From: Alcanivorax quisquiliarum
GTDB lineage: Bacteria > Pseudomonadota > Gammaproteobacteria > Pseudomonadales > Alcanivoracaceae
Reading direction: 5' to 3'
DNA: 64,000 bases
NCBI RefSeq assembly: GCF_023051175.1
Contig: NZ_JALKII010000001.1
Location: 186,001-250,000 of the forward strand
Every line of letters starts with the position of its first letter. Positions within the stretch are counted from its first letter, which is position 1. The notes below the pieces were generated by a model. That model was given only the letters and a program-made list of their open reading frames with translations. It had not been told where the DNA came from and ran no database searches. Both the position numbers and the translations under genes were made by a program. Of this stretch, positions 49,296 to 55,957 are shown one piece after another.

Positions 49296-50564
49296 ATGTC
49301 GCGCTGGCAATGGATCTTGTCTCATATAACGCGCAGGCTGTGGGTGCGCACCACCCTGATCGGAATGCTTGGTGTGCTCGGCGCCATTCTGGCAGCTGTG
49401 GCCGAGCGCTATGTTCCCTGGGATATCCCCGGCTCCATTGCCGCCGAGGCAGTCGATGGCATTCTCAACATCATTGCCTCCAGCATGCTGGCGGTGACCA
49501 CCTTTTCTCTCAGTGTGATGGTGTCTGCCTATTCATCGGCGACCAGCAATGTCACCCCGCGGGCCACGCGCTTGCTGATGGAAGACAAGGTGACGCTTAC
49601 GGTGCTGTCGACGTTCATCGGCTCGTTTCTGTTCAGCATGGTCGGCATGGTGGCGCTGAAGACTGGCGCTTATGGCGAGCGTGGCCGTGTCATTCTGTTC
49701 ATCATCACCATCGGCGTGATCGTGCTGATCGTGGTGTCACTGTTGCGCTGGATAGATCATCTGACCCGGCTCGGCCGGGTGGGCGAGACGACAGAGCGCG
49801 TGGAGCAGGCCGCCAAACAGGCGATACTTGATCGCATGGCAGCGCCTTTTCTTGGCGGCACACCGCTGCACGACCCCGGAACCATACCAGCCTCGGCAGA
49901 GCCGCTGACGCTTGATCTGGTGGGTTATGTGCAGCACATCGACATGGCGGCCCTGCAACACAGTTGCGCTCACCATCAGGGCGAGATCTATATTGCCGCG
50001 TTACCGGGCACATTCATTTACCCTCACACCCCGCTTGCCTGGTTTTCGCCCAGCACAGCGATTGACGATACACCGGCTTTACGCGAAGCACTGTGCCGTG
50101 CATTTTCCATCGGCCGGGAGCGCAGCTTCGAGCAAGATCCGCGCTTCGGCCTCGCGGTGCTGAGTGAAGTGGGCTCGCGAGCGCTGTCGCCGGCGAGCAA
50201 TGATCCAGGCACCGCGATTGATGTCATCGGACGGATGACCCGGCTGCTTTGTCTGTGTGCCCGTGAAAGCGAGCAGGCAAAGGACGTGGAGATAATGCAT
50301 CCGGCGGTGCATGTGCCACCGCTGAGTAGCCGGGATCTGTTCGAGGATGCCTTCTTGCTGATGGCCCGTGATGGCGCAGGCTTGATCGAAATACAACTGC
50401 GCTTGCAGAAATCCCTGCACGCGCTGGCACAGCTGGGCGACGATGATTTTCGTGACGCTGCGCGCTACCAGGCCGGTCTGGCACTGGAGCGGGCGAGCGC
50501 CGTGATGACGCTGGAGGCCGATCGTCGGCGCCTGAAGGCCTTGAGCGATGCCTGGGGCGCCTGA
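49296..50564 (+). CDS. DUF2254 membrane protein
   Basis: 422 residues. Four hydrophobic segments lie in the first 170 residues (WVRTTLIGMLGVLGAILAAV; FIGSFLFSMVGMVAL; ILFIITIGVIVLIVVSLL), followed by a large soluble domain with LVGYVQHIDMAALQHSCAHH and DPRFGLAVLSEVGSRALSPA, a hallmark of DUF2254. The start at 49296 is taken because MSRWQWI is the usual beginning. No function is established for the family; it is an inner-membrane protein. Confidence 0.88.
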   Translation: MSRWQWILSHITRRLWVRTTLIGMLGVLGAILAAVAERYVPWDIPGSIAAEAVDGILNIIASSMLAVTTFSLSVMVSAYSSATSNVTPRATRLLMEDKVTLTVLSTFIGSFLFSMVGMVALKTGAYGERGRVILFIITIGVIVLIVVSLLRWIDHLTRLGRVGETTERVEQAAKQAILDRMAAPFLGGTPLHDPGTIPASAEPLTLDLVGYVQHIDMAALQHSCAHHQGEIYIAALPGTFIYPHTPLAWFSPSTAIDDTPALREALCRAFSIGRERSFEQDPRFGLAVLSEVGSRALSPASNDPGTAIDVIGRMTRLLCLCARESEQAKDVEIMHPAVHVPPLSSRDLFEDAFLLMARDGAGLIEIQLRLQKSLHALAQLGDDDFRDAARYQAGLALERASAVMTLEADRRRLKALSDAWGA

Positions 50565-50657
50565 TCCCGACAATCACCGTCATACCTGTCCGATAGGCGC
50601 CACGCGAGCGTCAGGCGCAATATGACGGCAAACCAACGTGCAAGGGAGAAATCACCA

Positions 50658-51479
50658 GTGAAGTTTATCGTGTTGATTCTTGTTGGCAGCCTGGGCCTGA
50701 TCGCCTGTGCGCCGCCGCAAAGCAGCTCGGACGCCGAGCCTGCCATGGAGATTCTTGGCCGTGCCTTTACCGAGCAGCCCCCCAACCGTGCCCGTTTCAG
50801 TGTCGAATTCGAAGAAAAAGCCGAAGCCAGCGAAGCGGCGGCTGCCCGCGTGGTGGAGCGGGCCAACCGCGCCACCGAGGCTGTACGCCTGGCCTCTGGC
50901 GATACCGTGCGCATCACCTCGGATCTGAACGTGCGGCCTTATTATCAGCAGGTGCGTCGCCGTGTTCGGGAGCATGAGGAGCAACTGGTCGAGAATGTGC
51001 ACCCTGACGCCCTGTTGGGTTATGTCGCCCGCGTGACTGTCAATGTCACGGTGCTGGCGCCGGAGCAGGCCGGTACGGCACGCGGTGCAGCGCTGGCCGC
51101 CGGCCCGGTGCAATCGTCGCCGATGCAGTTTTTCCTGGAGCCCACAGCCGACAGCCAGCGGCTGGCATTTCAGGCAGCAATAGAAGACGCACATCAGCGT
51201 GCCCGGCTAGCCGCACAAGCCACCGGCGCCAAGCTGGGAGAATTGATGCTGCTTCAGGAAGGCACCGGGCCGTGCCTGGGCAGCCCCTCGGCAGCGATGG
51301 GGAGCTATGGGCAGGCCACCGTGGCAAGAGCCGCGGCTGCCGCGCCGGCCCCAGCGCTGTCTTTGCGTGACGCTACTCCCCAACAGCTGGCAGAAGCGGC
51401 AGAGCACTTCGCGCTGGCGGCGGATTTGCAGCCGCAGCGTGTGGAAGCTCGGGTTTGTGCGGTTTATGCCCTGCGGTGA
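50658..51479 (+). CDS. SIMPL-domain lipoprotein
   Basis: 273 residues from a GTG at 50658 with AAGGGAGAA upstream. The signal ends at the lipobox LIAC (near C16). The mature protein holds a SIMPL (DUF541) domain: the alternating ARFSVEFEEKAEASEAAAAR, then DLNVRPYYQQ and AFQAAIEDAHQRARLAAQAT. Family members include oxidative-stress and outer-membrane proteins; no enzymatic activity is known. The C-terminal region (about 230-273) is Ala/Gln-rich. Confidence 0.8.
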   Translation: MKFIVLILVGSLGLIACAPPQSSSDAEPAMEILGRAFTEQPPNRARFSVEFEEKAEASEAAAARVVERANRATEAVRLASGDTVRITSDLNVRPYYQQVRRRVREHEEQLVENVHPDALLGYVARVTVNVTVLAPEQAGTARGAALAAGPVQSSPMQFFLEPTADSQRLAFQAAIEDAHQRARLAAQATGAKLGELMLLQEGTGPCLGSPSAAMGSYGQATVARAAAAAPAPALSLRDATPQQLAEAAEHFALAADLQPQRVEARVCAVYALR

Positions 51480-51642
51480 TATCGCTGGCCGTGCTCTATC
51501 CCCGCTCTACCGTCTGCCGTGTTGCGGGCACGGGCAAGCCCCGTGCCATCACTTCAAATAGCAGTGCGGCCGGGGTAACCTGTTCTCGCCGCTGGTTGAT
51601 GTTGCAACGGTGGGCTTACCGGAACGCCAGCGGTACAACCTT

Positions 51643-51660
51643 ATTGTTAGGGATAACAAT
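51643..51660 (+). promoter_or_regulatory. Perfect inverted repeat in the gacA leader
   Basis: ATTGTTA-GGGA-TAACAAT: 7-base perfect arms, 4-base spacer, ending 15 bases before the gacA start and just before its ribosome site GGAGA. Could be an operator or an RNA hairpin that masks the ribosome site. Confidence 0.45.
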
Positions 51661-51675
51661 CAAACGGAGACAACA

Positions 51676-52320
51676 ATGATTAAGGTTATGGTAGTTGATG
51701 ATCATGACCTCGTGCGCACGGGTATCGCGCGCATGTTGGGGGATGTCGACGGGATTCGGGTTCTGGCGCAGGCAGACAGCGGCGAAGAAGCTGTGCGGCT
51801 GGCGCGGGAGCTCGAGCCGGATGTGGTGTTGATGGATATCAAGATGCCGGGCATGGGGGGCCTGGAGGCGACACGCAAGATCGTGCGCGCCAATGATGCC
51901 ATACGGGTTGTCGCGGTCACGGTGTGCGAAGAAGAACCATTTCCCTCGCGGCTGCTGCGCGCCGGAGCACTGGGTTACATAACAAAAGGCGCCGATATCG
52001 AGGAGATGTTGCGCGCTATCCGGGTCGTGAACGCCGGGCAGCGCTACATCAGCCCGCATATTGCCCAGACCATGGCCTTGAAACCTTACGATGCCGAGGC
52101 CACACCCTTCGAGCTGCTCTCGGAGCGGGAGTTGCAGATCATGATGATGATCGTCAACTGCCACAAGGTGCAGGACATTTCCGACAAGCTGTGCCTCTCT
52201 CCGAAAACGGTCAATACCTATCGCTATCGCATCTTCGACAAGCTGAGCATTACCAGTGATGTGGAGATGACGCTGCTTGCGGTGCGCCACGGTATGCTGG
52301 ATACCAAGATGGCGGTCTGA
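51676..52320 (+). CDS. gacA: GacA/UvrY-type response regulator
   Basis: 214 residues. The receiver domain has the phosphorylated Asp in VVLMDIKMPGMGG (D54) and the LuxR-type helix-turn-helix is ISDKLCLSPKTVNTYRYRIF. GacA/UvrY, when phosphorylated by GacS/BarA, turns on small RNAs that titrate CsrA/RsmA. Immediately downstream are uvrC and pgsA, the conserved gacA-uvrC-pgsA order of Gammaproteobacteria, which supports the name. The start at 51676 (MIKVMVVDDHDLVR) is the family norm. Confidence 0.96.
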   Translation: MIKVMVVDDHDLVRTGIARMLGDVDGIRVLAQADSGEEAVRLARELEPDVVLMDIKMPGMGGLEATRKIVRANDAIRVVAVTVCEEEPFPSRLLRAGALGYITKGADIEEMLRAIRVVNAGQRYISPHIAQTMALKPYDAEATPFELLSERELQIMMMIVNCHKVQDISDKLCLSPKTVNTYRYRIFDKLSITSDVEMTLLAVRHGMLDTKMAV

Positions 52321-52356
52321 CATAATTCGGGCCGTTGACCACTTGGTAGCCGGAGT

Positions 52357-54222
52357 ATGCCAGCCAGTACGGATTCTCCCGCAGACGGCCCCAACTCGCT
52401 GCACCCCGATTTCGATTCCGCTTCCTTCCTGCGCCATTGCAGCCGCAAGCCGGGTGTCTACCGAATGCTGGCCGGTGACGGCTCGGTGCTGTATGTCGGC
52501 AAGGCACGGGATTTGCGTGCCCGGCTGGGCAGCTACTTTCAAAAGCGCATCGACGCAGTCAAGACTCGCGCATTGATGGCCAGGCTGGCGGGGGTGCAAA
52601 CCACCGTCACCAGTGATGAAACCGAAGCGCTGCTGCTGGAGCAGGCGCTGATCAAGGAGCTGCGCCCGCCCTACAATATCCTGCTGCGCGATGATAAATC
52701 CTACCCTTATATTCGCCTGAGCGTGGAGCAGACTTTCCCACGCATCGCCTTTCATCGCGGTAAGCGGCGGGCCAAAAGCCGCTACTTCGGGCCATACCCC
52801 AGCTCCGGCAGCGTACGCGAGGCACTGAACGTCGTCGAAAAAGTATTTCGCCTGCGAAACTGCACCGACAGCTTTTTCAGCAACCGCACACGGCCCTGCC
52901 TGCAATACCAGATCAAACGCTGCACCGCGCCTTGTGTCGGCCTGGTGAGCGAAGAGGATTATCGCCGCCAGGTGGCATTGGCGATTGATTTTCTCGACGG
53001 CCGCGATGGCGCCGTGACCGACGCATTGGAGCGCCGCATGGCGGCGGCTGCCGAAGCGCTGGATTTCGAGCGTGCCGCAGAACTGCGCGATCAGATTGCC
53101 GCCATTCGCCTGGTGCAGCAGAAGCAATATGTGGATACCGACCGTGGCGATGTGGACGTGCTCGCAGTGCTGGCCCGCCACGGCATTGCCGTGGTCGAGA
53201 TTCTGGTGGTGCGCCAGGGCAGGGTGCTTGGCCATCACAGCTATTTTCCCAAAGTGCGCCCGGAGGATACCGAGGAGGACGTGCTGGATGCGTTCCTGTC
53301 TCAATATTACCTCGGCGACCGCGGCGATCTGGCGCTGCCGGCCGAGGTAATCCTGGATCGCCCGGTAGGCGGGCTGGAGACGCTGGCCGCTGCGCTGCGT
53401 GAAGCCCGTGGCCGCAAGGTGCGCTTTGCCAGCACTGTGCGAGGCGAGCGGCTGGCCTGGTTGCGTATGGCGAAGGAAAACGCCGAGCAGAGCCTGATTG
53501 GCAAGCTCACCAGCCGCGACAACATCAACCAGCGCTACGCCGCGCTCGCACGCTTGCTGGATGTGGAAAGCCCACCAGCGCGGATCGAATGTTTTGATAT
53601 CAGCCATACCGGCGGCGAACAGGCGGTGGCCTCCTGTGTGGTATTCGGCCCGGAAGGTGCGATCAAGGGCGACTATCGCCGTTTCAATGTCTCGCCTCCC
53701 CAGGGCGGCGATGATTATGCCGCGCTGGCTGAAGCGGTCACACGCCGCTATCAGCGCATGGCGCGGGAAGGAAAGGCACTGCCGGAACTACTGTTGATCG
53801 ATGGTGGAAAGGGACAGGTAGGCGCTGTTATCGCTGCACTTGCACTGATTGATCTCGCCGCGCTGCCGGTGCTCGGCATCAGCAAGGGGCCGTCGCGCAA
53901 GGCCGGGCTTGAAGTGCTACACCACGGTGACGGCCGCACCTTCGCGCCGACAGCGGACGATCCGGCGCTGCATTTGCTGCAACAGATTCGTGACGAGGCA
54001 CATCGCTTCGCGCTCACCGGCCATCGCGCCCGGCGCGGCAAGGCACGCAGCGCCTCGCTGCTGGAGGAGATACCCGGCATCGGCCCGCGCCGCAGGCAGC
54101 AACTGCTGAACCATTTTGGCGGCTTGCAGCAGCTGCGCAACGCGTCGGTTGAATCGCTCGCCAGCGCACCGGGAATCAGCCGCAGCCTTGCCGAGTCGAT
54201 CTATGCGTGGTTGCACGACTAG
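52357..54222 (+). CDS. uvrC: UvrABC excinuclease subunit C
   Basis: 621 residues. It makes both incisions in nucleotide excision repair. The GIY-YIG nuclease (GVYRMLAGDGSVLYVGKARD) is at the N-terminus, the UVR/UvrB-interaction segment is near 205-240, the RNase H-like 3' nuclease has IECFDISHTGGEQAVASCVV and LLIDGGKGQV, and helix-hairpin-helix motifs end it (IPGIGPRRRQQLLNHFGGL). It follows gacA by 36 bases. Confidence 0.98.
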   Translation: MPASTDSPADGPNSLHPDFDSASFLRHCSRKPGVYRMLAGDGSVLYVGKARDLRARLGSYFQKRIDAVKTRALMARLAGVQTTVTSDETEALLLEQALIKELRPPYNILLRDDKSYPYIRLSVEQTFPRIAFHRGKRRAKSRYFGPYPSSGSVREALNVVEKVFRLRNCTDSFFSNRTRPCLQYQIKRCTAPCVGLVSEEDYRRQVALAIDFLDGRDGAVTDALERRMAAAAEALDFERAAELRDQIAAIRLVQQKQYVDTDRGDVDVLAVLARHGIAVVEILVVRQGRVLGHHSYFPKVRPEDTEEDVLDAFLSQYYLGDRGDLALPAEVILDRPVGGLETLAAALREARGRKVRFASTVRGERLAWLRMAKENAEQSLIGKLTSRDNINQRYAALARLLDVESPPARIECFDISHTGGEQAVASCVVFGPEGAIKGDYRRFNVSPPQGGDDYAALAEAVTRRYQRMAREGKALPELLLIDGGKGQVGAVIAALALIDLAALPVLGISKGPSRKAGLEVLHHGDGRTFAPTADDPALHLLQQIRDEAHRFALTGHRARRGKARSASLLEEIPGIGPRRRQQLLNHFGGLQQLRNASVESLASAPGISRSLAESIYAWLHD

Positions 54223-54254
54223 CCGGGGCCGTGATTGCCGAGCGACATTGTGGC

Positions 54255-54260
54255 TATAAT
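54255..54260 (+). promoter_or_regulatory. Possible pgsA promoter -10 box
   Basis: Consensus TATAAT 88 bases upstream of pgsA; no good -35 at 16-18 bp spacing. Confidence 0.4.
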
Positions 54261-54348
54261 GGCGCCCCGAAACGGAAAATAGCGGCACCCCGGCAGGGCG
54301 CCGCCCTGGCCCCGCGCCGCCACACATTGCCGATGAGCCCCATACAGA

Positions 54349-54954
54349 ATGCCGCACAGAAATGACGCTCCACCTTCGCTGAACCTGCCCAACCTGATGA
54401 CGCTGGCTCGTCTGGTTTCGATTCCTGTGCTGGTGGCGGTCTTTTATTTGCCCAACCACTGGAGCGGCTGGTTGGCAGCGGCAATATTTGTCGTGGCGGG
54501 GATCACTGACTGGCTGGACGGTTACCTCGCTCGCCGCATGAAGCTCACCAGCCGCTTCGGCGCATTTCTTGATCCGGTGGCCGACAAGCTCATGGTCGCT
54601 GCAGCATTGGTGCTGCTGGTGCAAAATCACGCCACGGCCTGGATGGCCATTCCGGCGCTGGTCATCATTTCACGCGAGATCGCCGTTTCGGCACTGCGCG
54701 AATGGATGGCCGAAATCGGCCAGCGGGCGAGGGTAGCAGTGAGCTGGGTCGGTAAAGTGAAGACGGTGGTACAGATTATCGCCATTACTGCTTTGCTGGT
54801 GCAGACACCGGGCAAAACCAAGGCCGGCGATCTGCTGATGACGTGGGATCTTTGGGTTTCCTATTCGCTGCTGTATCTGGCGACTGCCCTGACACTGCTG
54901 TCCATGGCCAGCTATCTGCGTGCGGCCTGGCCGGAGCTGTGGCCGCGCAAGTAA
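54349..54954 (+). CDS. pgsA: CDP-diacylglycerol--glycerol-3-phosphate phosphatidyltransferase
   Basis: 201 residues, inner membrane. It makes phosphatidylglycerol phosphate. The CDP-alcohol phosphotransferase motif D-G-x2-A-R-x8-G-x3-D-x3-D is visible in TDWLDGYLARRMKLTSRFGA and continues FLDPVADKL. Four or five membrane helices. A TATAAT at 54255-54260 may drive it; the ATG at 54349 is the first plausible start. Confidence 0.97.
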   Translation: MPHRNDAPPSLNLPNLMTLARLVSIPVLVAVFYLPNHWSGWLAAAIFVVAGITDWLDGYLARRMKLTSRFGAFLDPVADKLMVAAALVLLVQNHATAWMAIPALVIISREIAVSALREWMAEIGQRARVAVSWVGKVKTVVQIIAITALLVQTPGKTKAGDLLMTWDLWVSYSLLYLATALTLLSMASYLRAAWPELWPRK

Positions 54955-55056
54955 CAGTTTGCATCTGGTATGGCAGGGCATTTGGCGAGAAACGTGCCCT
55001 TTCGAGGCATATTCGTTCAAACTTTCGGCACTTGAGCAGCAAAAGCGAATGCCTGC

Positions 55057-55084
55057 TTGACAGCGCAGGGTCCTGAGGTAGAAT
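55057..55084 (+). promoter_or_regulatory. Promoter of the tRNA cluster
   Basis: TTGACA (55057-55062) and TAGAAT (55079-55084) with a 16-base spacer: a near-consensus sigma-70 promoter about 58 bases upstream of the truncated tRNA-Gly copy. Confidence 0.82.
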
Positions 55085-55141
55085 TCTCACCGCTGTCAGG
55101 GCATTGTCATCTAACGAGATAATGCAGGCAGTAAACAAAAT

Positions 55142-55187
55142 GCGGGAATAGCTCAGTTGGTAGAGCGCAACCTTGCCAAGGTTGAGG
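55142..55187 (+). pseudogene. Truncated tRNA-Gly copy (5' half)
   Basis: 46 bases identical to the first 46 of the intact tRNA-Gly at 55247, from the acceptor stem to the base after the anticodon arm, then unrelated sequence. The T-arm and 3' acceptor strand are missing, so it cannot be a tRNA. It lies exactly 105 bases upstream of the intact copy, and the bases before each copy are also alike. Confidence 0.85.
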
Positions 55188-55246
55188 CGGGGCGCGAAGC
55201 CTCGCGAGTTCTCGCGACCGGGCACGAAGTAGTAACAAAGTACAAT
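55188..55246 (+). repeat. Spacer between the tRNA-Gly copies
   Basis: Contains GCGAGTTCTCGCGACC (55204-55219), the reversed-order counterpart of the T-arm GGTCGCGAGTTCGAGCC of the intact gene, and a copy of the sequence preceding the first tRNA (AGTAACAAAGTACAAT against AGTAAACAAAAT). Confidence 0.6.
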
Positions 55247-55322
55247 GCGGGAATAGCTCAGTTGGTAGAGCGCAACCTTGCCAAGGTTGAGGTCGCGAGT
55301 TCGAGCCTCGTTTCCCGCTCCA
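55247..55322 (+). tRNA. tRNA-Gly (anticodon GCC)
   Basis: 76 bases with encoded CCA: acceptor GCGGGAA / TTCCCGC, anticodon loop TTGCCAA, T-loop GTTCGAG. Complete cloverleaf. Confidence 0.98.
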
Positions 55323-55357
55323 TATTCAGATCAGGTTCGCTACGGCGAGCAGATCAG

Positions 55358-55384
55358 AAACCTCGGATCAACCGGGGTTTTTAT
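55358..55384 (+). terminator. Terminator-like hairpin after tRNA-Gly
   Basis: AAACCTCGG / CCGGGGTTT with the loop ATCAA and one G-T pair, then TTTATTTT. It lies between tRNA-Gly and tRNA-Cys, so either attenuates the cluster or the later tRNAs have their own promoter. Confidence 0.7.
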
Positions 55385-55436
55385 TTTCCGGGGCACTGAA
55401 GTTCATCAGTGAATTTATCCGGCAGTTCAGTTTTAC

Positions 55437-55510
55437 GGCGCGGTGGCAGAGTGGTTATGCAGCGGACTGCAACTCCGTATACGCCGGTTCGATTCCGACC
55501 CGCGCCTCCA
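55437..55510 (+). tRNA. tRNA-Cys (anticodon GCA)
   Basis: 74 bases with encoded CCA: acceptor GGCGCGG / CCGCGCC, anticodon loop CTGCAAC, T-loop GTTCGAT. Confidence 0.97.
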
Positions 55511-55545
55511 TTGTTTTCCGCTCCCGCTCTCCGCAATCACCCTTT

Positions 55546-55632
55546 GCCCGGGTGGCGAAATTGGTAGACGCATGGGACTTAAAATCCCTTGTCCTAACGG
55601 GCGTGCGGGTTCGAGTCCCGCTCCGGGCACCA
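55546..55632 (+). tRNA. tRNA-Leu (anticodon TAA)
   Basis: 87 bases with encoded CCA: acceptor GCCCGGG / TCCGGGC region, anticodon loop CTTAAAA, long variable arm (TTGTCCTAACGGGCG region), T-loop GTTCGAG. Confidence 0.97.
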
Positions 55633-55957
55633 AACCCTCCCATACCACTTTCCGACCCGGGGCACAGTGGCTTGCGTTGCGCTTGTGCGCAGCAGGTGCT
55701 GCCCGCCCTGCGGCTGAGGGCAAAAAGCCATCCTGGATGCGCCGCAATTCGCAATAGCGGCAAACTGACATCATAAAAAGCCCATAAAATCAGGCAACTA
55801 AAACACTTCCTTAAAGTTTGTTCTTTATTGTGCCACCTTTATGATATCTGTTAGCCTACGACATTCGGCTGACAGGCCCTGTCACCCGCCAGAAAAACTA
55901 TCAGCCGCAAAGCGGCATTCGGACGGCACTCGGCTTGCTGTGCTCAAGGGGACCTCG
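55633..55957. promoter_or_regulatory. Leader of the signalling operon
   Basis: 325 bases. The second half (about 55765-55860) is clearly AT-rich against its surroundings. It holds TAAAGTTT at 55812-55819, the perfect -35 of a sigma-28 (FliA) promoter; 12 bases on is GCCACCTT against the -10 consensus GCCGATAA, a poor match. The frame of the kinase is open back to 55841 but without family sequence. Confidence 0.4.

Noticed and set aside
51616-53607. A 663-codon minus-strand frame opposite gacA and uvrC
   Set aside because: Covers two well-identified genes on the other strand; His-rich shadow translation.
55142-55217. A second functional tRNA-Gly
   Set aside because: Only 46 bases match; the T-arm and 3' acceptor strand cannot be formed from the following bases.
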